DNA of 64,000 bases from Methylobacterium dankookense (GTDB taxonomy: Bacteria; Pseudomonadota; Alphaproteobacteria; Rhizobiales; Beijerinckiaceae): assembly GCF_902141855.1 (NCBI RefSeq), contig NZ_CABFVH010000026.1:18394-82393 (forward strand), in the 5' to 3' direction. The position numbers were made by a program, and so were the translations under genes. The notes under the pieces were generated by a model. It had not been told where the DNA came from. It was given only the letters and a program-made list of their open reading frames with translations, and did no database searches. The stretch's first letter is position 1; every line of letters begins with the position of its first letter. This document shows positions 9,356 through 18,431 of this stretch, piece by piece.

Positions 9356-10778
9356 CCGGGCGCCGCAGCCTGCGCCAGCCGATCACGATGCCGGAGAGCG
9401 AGACCGCGAGCCCGGCCGCGCAGAGCACCAGCAGCACGAGGTCCCAGGCCGGCCGGTTCTCGGTCAGCACCGCGAGGTCGAGGCTGTGCAGGGCGTTGAA
9501 CAGCCAGCGCGAGGCCCGGTTCGAGCTGTCCATCCGGTCGAGCACCTCGCCCGTCTCCGGGTCGATGTGGAACCACGTCCCGGCCGGGTCGGCGAAGGCC
9601 GCGCGCAGCACCGGCAGGCGCCGGTCCGGCCCGTACCAGTAGAGGTCGGAGCGGGTGAGCCGTTCGAGCCGGGGCGCTCCCACCTCCGCCATCAGGGCGG
9701 GGGCGGCCTCGCGGATCGAAGCCTCCAGCGGCGCCGGCGGTCCGAGCACGACGGTGCCGCCGTCGCGGCAGGCGATCACCGTCACCGGCCGTCCCGCGAC
9801 CCGGTGGAGCCGGACGTCCAGCGCCGGGCAGGCGGCGGCCAGCGCCGCGCGGTCGAAGGGGAGGGGGGCGTCCGGCCCGGCATAGTGCCGGAGCGCGGCG
9901 GGGTCGGGCGCGGGCGGCGAGACCCAGCGGCCCGGATTCATCGAGAACCAGCCGCTCGCGATGAAGACGAGGAGCGCGACCCCGCCGGTCAGCCCGGCGA
10001 CGTGATGCCAGGCCATCCAGCCGCGATAGGGCGTCCCGAGGCCGCGCAGGCGCATCAGGCCGATCGCGAGGCCGGTCGCCGCACTGAGGACGCAGATCCC
10101 CGACAGCCACAGTACGACGCCGCGCCACAGCTCGGTCCGCGCCCGCAGGGGGGTGAGGTAGAGCCAGTGCGGCACCGCGCCGAGCCAGTTCCAGAACCGC
10201 TCGTGCCGGCTGGTGTCGAGGACGATCTCGCCGCTGACGGCGGAGACGTAGAGCTCGGTCCCGGCCGCGTCGCCGAGGGCGACCCGGTGGAAGGGCCGCG
10301 CCCCGTCGTAGCGCTGGTGCACCGTCCAGAGGTCGCGCGCGATCTCGTCGAGCACGGCCGGGTCGCGGGCCGCCGGGTGGTGGGAGGCCACCGCGCGGGC
10401 GAGGTCCGCGTCGGCGCCGGCAATCATCCGCCCGTCCCGGGCCGAGACGATGCGGCGCGCGCCCGTCCAGGGCAGGATCCGCCAGACCGGCTCGTCGCCG
10501 AGCATGGCGAGGTCGAGCCGCCGCGCCGCGCCGGGCGCGAGCCCCGCCCGCGCGAGCGCCGCCTCGGGGCGAACGGCGACGCTCTCCCAGGCGATGGCGG
10601 GCAGGGCGGCGCGGCGCTCCGCCTCGGTCAGGCGCGGGAAGGCCACGTACATCATCACCACGCCTGAGACGAACCACGTCGCGAAGAACAGGCAGGTGAG
10701 GATCCCGAGCCAGCGGTGGCCGAGGAGGAGCCAGCGCTTCAGGCGCTTCGGCGTAGGCAGGGCGAGGGAGGGGATCAT
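9309..10778 (-). CDS. PepSY-associated membrane protein
   Basis: A 489-residue inner-membrane protein of the PepSY-TM family. A first membrane helix near residues 18-45 follows 'RWLLLGHRWLGI'. Two further helices lie in the middle ('VVLWLSGICVLSAATGLAIGL', 'VALLVFIASGWFSM') and one near the C terminus ('WDLVLLVLCAAGLAVSLSGIVIGW'). PepSY segments lie between them, including 'DPETGEVLDRMD'. Relatives are often paired with TonB receptors or act as iron reductases, but no such partner is beside it here. The His in 'LGHRWLGI' and 'WMAWHHVAGL' could bind haem, which is an inference only. The gene is single and convergent with the hybrid kinase. Confidence 0.85.
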   Translation of the reverse strand: MIPSLALPTPKRLKRWLLLGHRWLGILTCLFFATWFVSGVVMMYVAFPRLTEAERRAALPAIAWESVAVRPEAALARAGLAPGAARRLDLAMLGDEPVWRILPWTGARRIVSARDGRMIAGADADLARAVASHHPAARDPAVLDEIARDLWTVHQRYDGARPFHRVALGDAAGTELYVSAVSGEIVLDTSRHERFWNWLGAVPHWLYLTPLRARTELWRGVVLWLSGICVLSAATGLAIGLMRLRGLGTPYRGWMAWHHVAGLTGGVALLVFIASGWFSMNPGRWVSPPAPDPAALRHYAGPDAPLPFDRAALAAACPALDVRLHRVAGRPVTVIACRDGGTVVLGPPAPLEASIREAAPALMAEVGAPRLERLTRSDLYWYGPDRRLPVLRAAFADPAGTWFHIDPETGEVLDRMDSSNRASRWLFNALHSLDLAVLTENRPAWDLVLLVLCAAGLAVSLSGIVIGWRRLRRPVRSRSSRGSGSPALP

Positions 10779-10826
10779 GGCGCGGCCGAGCCGTGGCGCG
10801 GGTAGAGCCCCCGCGTCAAGCCGCGC

Positions 10827-12041
10827 TCAACGCCCCGCCTGCGGCAGCGGGGCCAGGCGCGCGAGGCGCAGCGCGATGGCGAGCGCGATGCCGTAGAGCC
10901 CGCCGACGAAGGCGACGACCCCCGGCCAGCCGCCATGGGCGAAGGCCCAGCCCCCCGCGGTGCCGAGCACCGACGAGCCGAGATAGTACAGGCTGAGATA
11001 GATCGAGGAGGCCTGCGCCCGGTCGCGCAGTGCCCGGCGCCCGACCCAGCTGCTCGCCACCGAATGGGCCCCGAAGAAGCCCACCGTGACCACGACGATG
11101 CCGCCGATCACCACGAGCAGGTTGTCGGAGAGCGTCATCAGGATGCCGACGAGCCCCACCGTGATCGCGAGCCAGAGCACCCGGCGCCGGCCGAGCCGGC
11201 TCGCGATCTCGCCGGTCACGGTCGAACTCGCCGTGCCCGCGAGATAGACCACGAAGATCGCCCCGATCGCGGTCTGGCTCAGGGAGAAGGGCGGCTCCAA
11301 GAGGCGGAAGCCGATATAGTTGTAGATGCAGACGAAGCCGCCCATCAGCAGGAAGGGCTCGGCGAACAGCCAGGGCAGGCCGGCATCGCGGAAATGCTGG
11401 CCGAAGGTCGCCGGCACCTCGCGCCAGCGCATCGGATGGGCGGTGAAGTTGCGCGCGGGCGGCAGCGCCCGCCAGAAGGCCACGGCGGCGAGCAGCGCCA
11501 GCGCCCCGATCACGCCGATGCCGAGGCGCCAGGGGGCGTGGTCGGCGAACACGCCCGCGATCAGCCGCCCGGTCATGCCGCCGAGCGCGTTGCCGCCGAC
11601 GAGGAGGCCCATCGACAGGCCGATCGCCCGCGTGTCCATCTCCTCGCTGAGATAGGCCATGGCCACCGCCGGCAGCCCGCTCGCCGCGAGCCCGGCCAGC
11701 GCCCGGAGCGCGAGGAAGCCGTGCCAGCCCGGCATCAGGGCCGCCACGATGGTGAGGGCCGCCGAGGCGAAGAGCGAGGCGAGCATGACCGGCTTGCGGC
11801 CGAACACCTCGGAGAGCGGGCTCACCACGAGGAGCGCCACCGCGAGCAGCGCGCAGGGCAGCGACAGGGCGAGGCTGCTCTCGGCCGGCGAGACGCCGAA
11901 ATCCTCGGAGAAGATCGGCAGCAGCGGCTGCACGCTGTAGAGGACCGCGAAGGTCGAGAACCCGGCCGCGGCGAGCGCCACCGTCGTCCTGCGGAATTCC
12001 GGTGTGCCGCTGCGGATCAGCCGGCTCTCGCTCCCGTCCAT
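10827..12041 (-). CDS. MFS transporter, YnfM-like
   Basis: A 404-residue major facilitator with about twelve hydrophobic segments. The loop motif 'SPLSEVFGRKPVML' between helices 2 and 3 is the MFS signature A, and 'RLGRRRVLWLAI' marks the second half. Overall it resembles the YnfM/arabinose-efflux-like group of inner-membrane exporters; the substrate cannot be told. I chose the ATG at 12041 because a strong GGGAGGAAGG lies just ahead of it; the longer open frame adds 48 Pro/Arg-rich residues. It is divergent from the methionine regulator, about 190 bases apart. Confidence 0.88.
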   Translation of the reverse strand: MDGSESRLIRSGTPEFRRTTVALAAAGFSTFAVLYSVQPLLPIFSEDFGVSPAESSLALSLPCALLAVALLVVSPLSEVFGRKPVMLASLFASAALTIVAALMPGWHGFLALRALAGLAASGLPAVAMAYLSEEMDTRAIGLSMGLLVGGNALGGMTGRLIAGVFADHAPWRLGIGVIGALALLAAVAFWRALPPARNFTAHPMRWREVPATFGQHFRDAGLPWLFAEPFLLMGGFVCIYNYIGFRLLEPPFSLSQTAIGAIFVVYLAGTASSTVTGEIASRLGRRRVLWLAITVGLVGILMTLSDNLLVVIGGIVVVTVGFFGAHSVASSWVGRRALRDRAQASSIYLSLYYLGSSVLGTAGGWAFAHGGWPGVVAFVGGLYGIALAIALRLARLAPLPQAGR

Positions 12042-12216
12042 GCCTGCGCCCCTTCCTCCCGGCCCGGCGCGGTGTTGGAGCGTAGCGGACGGCCGCGTCA
12101 ACGGCCTGCGGACGGGGCAGGGTGGCGGCGGGCGCGCATCGTCAGCGATCGGCGCCCCGGATCCGGCGGGAACGGCTTCAGGCACGAAAAAGTCGCTTGC
12201 GTCCCATTCGAAACGA

Positions 12217-12236
12217 ACATAAAGATATCTTTATGT
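12217..12236. promoter_or_regulatory. perfect 20-bp palindrome, likely operator of the adjacent regulator
   Basis: The sequence ACATAAAGATATCTTTATGT is its own reverse complement over all 20 bases and is strikingly AT-rich in this GC-rich region. The ATG start codon of the ArsR-methyltransferase regulator is at 12233-12235, inside the palindrome. From memory, SahR operators of alphaproteobacteria have an ATAAAGATATCTTTAT-like core, which this matches. Binding here would block both transcription and the start region of its own gene, so negative autoregulation and control of metF-metH is the simplest reading. Confidence 0.8.
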
Positions 12237-13240
12237 CTCTCGAACGCGCTATCGCGGCGCCCGCTCTCGCCTTCTCCAACGCGCTCGGCGTCCTCCGCGC
12301 CGCGGCCGAGGAGACGCGCCTGCGCATCCTGGCGCTGCTGGCCGAGGGCGAGCTCTCGGTCTCCGACCTCACCGACATCCTCGGCCAGTCGCAGCCGCGG
12401 ATCTCGCGCCATCTCAAGCTTCTCGTCGAGGCGGGCCTCGTCGAGCGCCACCGCGAGGGCGCCTGGGCCTTCTTCCGCCTGGCCGAGGGTCGCCTCGCCC
12501 TGGTCGATCCGCTGCTCGCGGGGCTGGAGCGCGAGGGGCCGCCGCTCTCCGAGGACCGCGCCCGGCTGGAGGCCGTGCGCGGCCAGCGCGCCGAGGCGGC
12601 GCAGAGCTTCTTCGCACGGCTCGCGCCGAAATGGGACGAGCTGCGCTCGCTCCACGTGCCCGAGGCCATCGTCGAGACGGCGGTGCTGGAGACGCTCGGG
12701 CACAGGCCCATCCGCAGCCTGATCGATCTCGGCACCGGGACCGGGCGCATGCTCGGCCTGCTCGCGCCCCATGCGGAGCGGGCGACGGGCCTCGATTCGA
12801 GCCACGCCATGCTCTCGGTGGCGCGGGCGAATCTCGAGCGGCTCGGCCTCAACCGGGTCGAGCTGCGCCAGGGCGACATCCACGCCCCGCCCTTCGCCCG
12901 GGCGAGCTTCGACCTCGTGGTGGTGCATCAGGTTCTGCACTATCTGGACGATCCGGCCCGGGCCCTGCGCGAGGCGGCCCGCCTCGTGGCGCCGGGCGGC
13001 CGGCTGCTGGTGGTCGATTTCGCGCCGCACGAGCTGGAGTTCCTGCGCGAGTCGCAGGCCCATCGCCGCCTCGGCTTCGCCGCCGAGCAGGTGGCCGTCT
13101 GGCTTGCCGAGGCGGGTCTCGGCAGCGTGACGACCCGCGGCCTCGCCCCGGCCGACCACGGCCAGCTCACCGTGACCCTCTGGCTCGCCACGGAGTCCGA
13201 GGCCCCCGCCGAGGCCGCGCCCGCCCGCGCGGTCGCCTGA
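12233..13240 (+). CDS. sahR: ArsR-type regulator fused to a SAM/SAH-binding methyltransferase fold (SahR-like)
   Basis: A 335-residue protein. Residues ~15-90 form an ArsR winged helix ('RLRILALLAEGELSVSDLTDIL', 'QPRISRHLKLLVEAGLV'). Residues ~155-320 form a class I methyltransferase fold with 'LIDLGTGTGRMLGLL' as SAM loop. Such fusions are the SahR regulators of the S-adenosylmethionine cycle, where the methyltransferase fold senses S-adenosylhomocysteine rather than catalysing. Genes for metF and metH follow on the same strand, which fits. The start at 12233 is embedded in a perfect palindrome. It lacks an obvious Shine-Dalgarno because the operator occupies that position, so translation may be leaderless or weak. 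It could instead be an active methyltransferase such as UbiE-like, but the context favours the regulator. Confidence 0.87.
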   Translation: MSLERAIAAPALAFSNALGVLRAAAEETRLRILALLAEGELSVSDLTDILGQSQPRISRHLKLLVEAGLVERHREGAWAFFRLAEGRLALVDPLLAGLEREGPPLSEDRARLEAVRGQRAEAAQSFFARLAPKWDELRSLHVPEAIVETAVLETLGHRPIRSLIDLGTGTGRMLGLLAPHAERATGLDSSHAMLSVARANLERLGLNRVELRQGDIHAPPFARASFDLVVVHQVLHYLDDPARALREAARLVAPGGRLLVVDFAPHELEFLRESQAHRRLGFAAEQVAVWLAEAGLGSVTTRGLAPADHGQLTVTLWLATESEAPAEAAPARAVA

Positions 13241-13290
13241 CCATTCGCCAGCTCCGTCGTCTGAACCGACCGACATAGAGGACGATCTCG

Positions 13291-14211
13291 ATGCCCACAG
13301 CCTCCCAACACCGCGCCAGCCGGGATGGCTACCGCCCGATCCGCGTCTCCATCGAGTTCTTCCCGCCGAAGACCGAGGAGATGGAGCGGATCCTCTGGAA
13401 CTCGATCGAGCGCCTCGCGCCGCTGCAGCCGAAGTTCGTCTCGGTGACCTACGGCGCGGGCGGCTCCACCCGCGAGCGCACGCACAACACCGTCGCGCGC
13501 ATGGTGCGCGAGACCGGCCTGAAGCCCGCCGCCCACCTCACCTGCGTCGCCGCGACGAAGGAGGAGATCGACGACGTCGTGCAATCCTACTGGGATGCGG
13601 GCGTGCGCCACATCGTGGCCCTGCGCGGCGACCCGGCGGAAGGCGTCGGCCACGCCTACCGGCCCCATCCCGGCGGCTACGCCCAGACCTCCGACCTCGT
13701 CGCCGGCATCAAGCGCATCGGCGACTTCAAGGTCTCGGTCTCGGCCTATCCCGAGAAGCATCCCGAGGCCGCCTCGCTCGATGCCGACATCGACGCCCTG
13801 AAGGCCAAGGTCGATGCCGGGGCCGACCAGGCGATCACCCAGTTCTTCTTCGACAACGAGATCTACCTCCGCTACCTCGACAAGGTCCGCGCGGCCGGGA
13901 TCGAGATCCCGATCATCCCGGGCATCCTGCCGGTGCAGAACTTCAAGCAGGCGGCGAACTTCGCCCGCCGCACCGGCGCCTCGGTGCCCTACTGGCTCGC
14001 CGCCCGCTTCGAGGGCCTGGAGGACGACGTGGAGACCCGCCGCCTCGTCGCCGCCGCGGTGGCCGCCGAGCAGGTGCTCGACCTCGTCGACCAGGGCGTG
14101 GAGGATTTCCACTTCTACTCGATGAACCGCTCCGACCTCGTCTACGCCATCTGCCACCTGCTCGGCCTGCGCGCGCAGGCCCCGAAGGCGGCGGCGGCGA
14201 AGGCGGCCTAG
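13291..14211 (+). CDS. metF: methylenetetrahydrofolate reductase
   Basis: A 306-residue FAD enzyme that reduces 5,10-methylenetetrahydrofolate to the 5-methyl form used by MetH. Family motifs include 'SIEFFPPKTEEME' at the N terminus, 'FVSVTYGAGGSTRERT', 'HLTCVAATKEEI', 'IVALRGDP', and 'AGADQAITQFFFD', and the length is normal for bacterial MetF. It starts 50 bases after the SahR-like gene with an AGAGGA ahead of the ATG, and lies 162 bases before metH, so the three probably share regulation. Confidence 0.96.
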   Translation: MPTASQHRASRDGYRPIRVSIEFFPPKTEEMERILWNSIERLAPLQPKFVSVTYGAGGSTRERTHNTVARMVRETGLKPAAHLTCVAATKEEIDDVVQSYWDAGVRHIVALRGDPAEGVGHAYRPHPGGYAQTSDLVAGIKRIGDFKVSVSAYPEKHPEAASLDADIDALKAKVDAGADQAITQFFFDNEIYLRYLDKVRAAGIEIPIIPGILPVQNFKQAANFARRTGASVPYWLAARFEGLEDDVETRRLVAAAVAAEQVLDLVDQGVEDFHFYSMNRSDLVYAICHLLGLRAQAPKAAAAKAA

Positions 14212-14286
14212 GCTCCCTATCGGAGCACCTCCTCCGAAGTGTCGCGCGAGCGGCCTAGGAGGCTCCGGCAGGCGCACACGATATCT

Positions 14287-14308
14287 GGAGGCCTCCTTCG
14301 AGGCCTCC
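14287..14308 (+). promoter_or_regulatory. hairpin in the metF-metH gap
   Basis: A perfect 9-bp stem (GGAGGCCTC and its complement) around a CTTC loop lies 65 bases ahead of the metH start. No T-run follows. It could pause transcription or protect an mRNA end between metF and metH. I could not match the surroundings to a SAM or SAH riboswitch. Confidence 0.4.
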
Positions 14309-14373
14309 GCTTCGCTCCGGCACCTCAGGACGCGGTGCCTGGACGGGCGATGCGAATCTTCGGAAGGCTAGAC

Positions 14374-17300
14374 ATGACCGACTTCCCCCCCGTCGACGGC
14401 CGCGAGATCGAGAAGGCGCTGCGCCAGCGCGCCTCGGAGAAAATCCTCGTCCTCGACGGGGCGATGGGCACGGTGATCCAGCGGCTCGGCCTGACCGAGG
14501 CGGATTTCCGGGCCGAGCGCTTCAAGGACCACGGCCACGATCAGAAGGGCAACAACGACCTCCTGATCCTGACGCAAGCGGACGCGATCCGGCAGATCCA
14601 CCTCGACTACTTCCTCGCCGGCGCCGACGTCTGCGAGACCAACACCTTCTCGGGGACCACGATCGCCCAGGCCGATTACGGCATGGAATCGATCATCCAC
14701 GAGCTGAACGCGCAGGGCGCCCGCCTCGCCCGCGAGGCCGCCAAGCTCGCCGAGGCACAGGACGGCCGCCGCCGCTTCGTGGCCGGCGCCCTCGGCCCGA
14801 CGAACCGCACCCTCTCGATCTCGCCGGACGTGAACAATCCGGGCTACCGGGCCGTCACCTTCGACCAGGTGAAGCAGGCCTATGTCGAGCAGGTGCGCGG
14901 CCTGATCGACGGCGGCGCCGAGCTGATCCTGATCGAGACGATCTTCGACACGCTGAACGCCAAGGCGGCCATCGCCGCCACGTGGCAGGTCTTCGAGGAG
15001 ACCGGCATCCGGCTGCCGATCCAGATCTCGGGCACGATCACCGACCTGTCGGGCCGGACGCTGTCGGGCCAGACGCCGGCCGCCTTCTGGAACTCCCTGC
15101 GCCATTCCGACCCGCTGACCTTCGGCCTGAACTGCGCGCTCGGCGCGCGTGAGATGCGCGGCCACATCGCGGAGCTGTCGCGGATCTGCGACACGCTGGT
15201 CTGCGCCTATCCGAATGCCGGCCTGCCCAACGAGTTCGGCCTCTACGACGAGAGCCCTGAGGCGATGGGCAAGCTGGTGGGCGAGTTCGCGGCCTCCGGC
15301 CTCGTCAACATGGTCGGCGGCTGCTGCGGCACCACGCCGGACCATATCCGCGCGATCAGTGAGGCCGTCGCCGACAAGAGCCCGCGGAAAATCCCCGAGA
15401 TCCCGCGCCTGATGCGGCTGTCGGGCCTGGAGCCCTTCGTGCTTACGAAGGAGATCCCCTTCGTGAATGTCGGCGAGCGCACGAACGTCACGGGCTCGGC
15501 CAAGTTCCGCAAGCTCATCACCAACGGCGACTACGCCGCGGCGCTCGATGTCGCCCGCGACCAAGTCGCGGCGGGCGCCCAGGTCATCGACGTCAACATG
15601 GACGAGGGCCTGCTCGACTCGCAGAAGGCGATGGTCGAGTTCCTGAACCTCGTCGCCGCCGAGCCCGACATCGCCCGCGTGCCGGTGATGGTCGATTCCT
15701 CGAAGTTCGAGGTGATCGAGGCCGGCCTCAAGTGCCTCCAGGGCAAGCCGATCGTGAACTCGATCTCCATGAAGGAGGGCGAGGAGAAGTTCATCCACGA
15801 CGCGAAGGTGTGCCGCGCCTACGGCGCCGCGATCGTCGTGATGGCCTTCGACGAGAAGGGGCAGGCCGACTCGCTGGAGCGCAAGGTCGAGATCTGCACC
15901 CGCGCCTACAAGGTGCTGACCGAGACCGTCGGCTTCCCGCCGGAGGACATCATCTTCGACCCGAACATCTTCGCGGTCGCCACCGGCATCGAGGAGCATA
16001 ACGGCTACGGCGTCGCCTTCATCGAGGCGACCCGGCAGATCCGCGAGACCCTGCCGCACGCCCATATCTCGGGCGGCGTCTCGAACCTGTCCTTCGCCTT
16101 CCGCGGCAACGAGCCGGTGCGCGAGGCGATGCACGCGGTGTTCCTGTACCATTGCATCCATGCCGGCATGGACATGGGCATCGTCAATGCCGGCCAGCTC
16201 GCGGTCTATGACGAGATCCCGGCGGAGCTTCGCGAGCTGTGCGAGGACGTGGTCCTCAACCGCCGCGACGACGCCACCGAGCGCCTGCTCGACGCCGCCG
16301 CGCGCTTCAAGGGCGGGGGCGAGAAGGCCAGGACCGCCGACCTCACCTGGCGCGAGGGGACGGTCGAGAAGCGCATCGAGCACGCGCTGGTGAACGGCAT
16401 CACCGAGTACATCGTCCAGGATACCGAGGAGGCGCGCTCGGGCGCCGCGCGTCCGCTCCACGTCATCGAGGGCCCGCTGATGGCCGGCATGAACGTGGTC
16501 GGCGACCTGTTCGGCTCGGGCAAGATGTTCCTGCCGCAGGTGGTGAAGTCGGCCCGCGTGATGAAGCAGGCGGTCGCCTATCTCGAGCCCTTCATGGAGG
16601 AGGAGAAGAAGGCGGGCGGCGGCGACGGACGGCGCCAGGCCGCCGGCAAGGTGCTGATGGCCACCGTCAAGGGCGACGTGCACGATATCGGCAAGAACAT
16701 CGTCGGCGTCGTGCTCGCCTGCAACAACTACGAGATCATCGATCTCGGCGTGATGGTGCCGGCCGCCAAGATCCTCGAGACGGCCAAGCGCGAGAACGTC
16801 GACATCGTCGGCCTGTCGGGCCTGATCACGCCCTCCCTCGACGAGATGGTGCACGTCGCCGGCGAGATGGAGCGCGAGGGCTTCGACGTGCCGCTCCTCA
16901 TCGGCGGCGCCACCACCAGCCGCGTCCACACCGCCGTGAAGATCCACCCGGCCTACGAGCGCGGCCAGGCGGTCTACGTCACCGATGCCAGCCGCGCCGT
17001 CGGCGTGGTGTCGAGCCTGATCTCGAAGGAGACGCGCGACTCGACCATCGAGACCGTGCGGGCCGAGTACGCCAAGGTCGCCGAGGCGCATCGCCGCTCG
17101 GAGGCCGACAAGCAGCGCCTGCCGCTGGCCAAGGCCCGCGCCAACGCCTTCAAGCCCGACTGGTCGGGCTACCGGCCCGCGAAGCCGAGCTTCACCGGCA
17201 CGCGCGTGTTCGGCTCCTACGAGGTCGCCGACCTCGTCCCCTATATCGACTGGACGCCGTTCCTGCAGACCTACGAGTTCAAGGGCCGCTTCCCCGCGAT

Positions 17301-18123
17301 CCTCGACGATCCCGAGCAGGGCCCGGCCGCGCGCGCCCTGTTCGAGGATGCGCAAGGGATGCTGAAGCAGATCGTGGAGGAGCGCTGGTTCAACCCGAAG
17401 GCGGTGATCGGCTTCTGGCCGGCCAACGCCGTCGGCGACGACATCGTCCTCTACACGGGCGAGAGCCGCGCCGAGACGCTCGCCACCTTCCACGGCCTGC
17501 GCCAGCAGCTCTCCAAGCGCGATGGGCGCGCCAATACCTGCCTGTCGGACTTCGTGGCGCCCGCCGGCAGCGGCCTCGCCGACTATGTCGGCGGCTTCGT
17601 GGTCACCGCGGGCATGGAGGAGGTGCGCATCGCCGAGCGCTTCGAGCGGGCGAACGACGATTACCGCGCGATCCTGGTCAAGGCGCTCGCCGACCGCATC
17701 GCCGAGGCCTTCGCCGAGCGCATGCACGAGCGCGTGCGCAAGGAGTTCTGGGGCTACGCGCCCGACGAGAGCTTCACGAGCGACGAGCTCGTGCACGAGA
17801 AGTACGACGGCATCCGGCCGGCCCCCGGCTACCCGGCCCAGCCCGACCACACCGAGAAGGTCACGCTGTTCGACCTCCTCAAGGCGGAGAGCCGCATCGG
17901 CGTGACGCTCACCGAATCCTACGCCATGTGGCCGGGCTCGTCGGTGTCGGGGATCTACATCGCCCATCCGGAGGCGCACTACTTCGGCGTCGCCAAGGTG
18001 GAGCGCGATCAGGTCGAGGACTACGCCCTGCGCAAGGGCATGGACGTCGCGCAGGTCGAGCGCTGGCTCGGCCCGATCCTCAACTACGATCCCAGCCGCT
18101 ACCTCGCCGCGGCGGCGGAGTAG
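14374..18123 (+). CDS. metH: cobalamin-dependent methionine synthase
   Basis: A 1249-residue, full-length MetH that transfers the methyl of 5-methyltetrahydrofolate to homocysteine through cobalamin. Domains in order: homocysteine-binding barrel with zinc ligands ('ALG' region; 'GGCCGTTPDHI' near 310), pterin-binding barrel ('NVGERTNVTGSAKFRKLI', near 365), B12 cap and B12-binding domain with the cobalt-ligand motif 'DVHDIGKNIVGVV' near 770, and the C-terminal reactivation domain ('RIGVTLTESYAMWPGSSVSG' near 1175). The ATG at 14374 has a GGAAGG seven bases ahead; an ATG at 14350 is in frame but poorly placed. Cobalamin lower-ligand genes cobT and cobS occur 30 kb away in this window. Expression is likely under the SahR-like regulator. 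Confidence 0.97.
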   Translation: MTDFPPVDGREIEKALRQRASEKILVLDGAMGTVIQRLGLTEADFRAERFKDHGHDQKGNNDLLILTQADAIRQIHLDYFLAGADVCETNTFSGTTIAQADYGMESIIHELNAQGARLAREAAKLAEAQDGRRRFVAGALGPTNRTLSISPDVNNPGYRAVTFDQVKQAYVEQVRGLIDGGAELILIETIFDTLNAKAAIAATWQVFEETGIRLPIQISGTITDLSGRTLSGQTPAAFWNSLRHSDPLTFGLNCALGAREMRGHIAELSRICDTLVCAYPNAGLPNEFGLYDESPEAMGKLVGEFAASGLVNMVGGCCGTTPDHIRAISEAVADKSPRKIPEIPRLMRLSGLEPFVLTKEIPFVNVGERTNVTGSAKFRKLITNGDYAAALDVARDQVAAGAQVIDVNMDEGLLDSQKAMVEFLNLVAAEPDIARVPVMVDSSKFEVIEAGLKCLQGKPIVNSISMKEGEEKFIHDAKVCRAYGAAIVVMAFDEKGQADSLERKVEICTRAYKVLTETVGFPPEDIIFDPNIFAVATGIEEHNGYGVAFIEATRQIRETLPHAHISGGVSNLSFAFRGNEPVREAMHAVFLYHCIHAGMDMGIVNAGQLAVYDEIPAELRELCEDVVLNRRDDATERLLDAAARFKGGGEKARTADLTWREGTVEKRIEHALVNGITEYIVQDTEEARSGAARPLHVIEGPLMAGMNVVGDLFGSGKMFLPQVVKSARVMKQAVAYLEPFMEEEKKAGGGDGRRQAAGKVLMATVKGDVHDIGKNIVGVVLACNNYEIIDLGVMVPAAKILETAKRENVDIVGLSGLITPSLDEMVHVAGEMEREGFDVPLLIGGATTSRVHTAVKIHPAYERGQAVYVTDASRAVGVVSSLISKETRDSTIETVRAEYAKVAEAHRRSEADKQRLPLAKARANAFKPDWSGYRPAKPSFTGTRVFGSYEVADLVPYIDWTPFLQTYEFKGRFPAILDDPEQGPAARALFEDAQGMLKQIVEERWFNPKAVIGFWPANAVGDDIVLYTGESRAETLATFHGLRQQLSKRDGRANTCLSDFVAPAGSGLADYVGGFVVTAGMEEVRIAERFERANDDYRAILVKALADRIAEAFAERMHERVRKEFWGYAPDESFTSDELVHEKYDGIRPAPGYPAQPDHTEKVTLFDLLKAESRIGVTLTESYAMWPGSSVSGIYIAHPEAHYFGVAKVERDQVEDYALRKGMDVAQVERWLGPILNYDPSRYLAAAAE

Positions 18124-18133
18124 CTTTCCCGTC

Positions 18134-18176
18134 GGCCGCCCCCGATATATCCTCGTGAGATATATCGGGGGCGGCC
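18134..18176. promoter_or_regulatory. 18-bp perfect inverted repeat before vapBC
   Basis: Two 18-base arms match perfectly around a 7-base centre (18152-18158). Each arm contains GATATATC (18144-18151 and 18159-18166), which is itself a palindrome. The repeat starts 10 bases after the metH stop and ends 12 bases before the vapB ATG. Antitoxins of this fold bind paired inverted sites upstream of their own operon, so it is a good operator candidate. It would also form a very stable RNA hairpin and may double as the metH terminator, although no T-run follows. Confidence 0.7.
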
Positions 18177-18188
18177 CGGGAGTGCGCC

Positions 18189-18431
18189 ATGTCGGACATC
18201 GCCAAGGTCTTCTGGTCCGGCCGCTCGCAGGCCGTGCGCCTGCCCAAGGCCTACCGCTTCGATACCGAGGCGGTGCGCATCCGCCGCGAGGGCGACGCGG
18301 TGATCCTGGAACCCGTCGCGGAGAGCTGGGACCTGATCGCCGGCAAGCTGCAGCCCTTCGACGACGATGCGGTCGCCGCGATGGAGGAGGAGGTTCCCCA
18401 GCAGGAGCGTCCGGAGCTCGACGACCTCTGA
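18189..18431 (+). CDS. vapB: VapB-type antitoxin (AbrB/SpoVT fold)
   Basis: An 80-residue protein with the short VapB layout: an N-terminal AbrB-like swapped-hairpin DNA-binding domain ('AKVFWSGRSQAVRLPKAYRF', 'VRIRREGDAVILEPV') and a C-terminal acidic tail that would wrap the toxin. It should neutralise the neighbouring VapC and repress the operon together with it. The stop overlaps the vapC start (TGATG), the usual coupling in this class. The upstream inverted repeat is the likely operator. Confidence 0.93.
   Translation: MSDIAKVFWSGRSQAVRLPKAYRFDTEAVRIRREGDAVILEPVAESWDLIAGKLQPFDDDAVAAMEEEVPQQERPELDDL

Noticed and set aside
14212..14373. SAM or SAH riboswitch before metH
   Set aside because: Only a simple 9-bp hairpin is visible; no pseudoknot or conserved core could be traced. 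Control by the SahR-like protein is simpler.
14368..17979. Minus-strand open frame of about 1200 codons opposite metH
   Set aside because: Shadow of metH in the antisense frame; low-complexity product with no recognisable domain.
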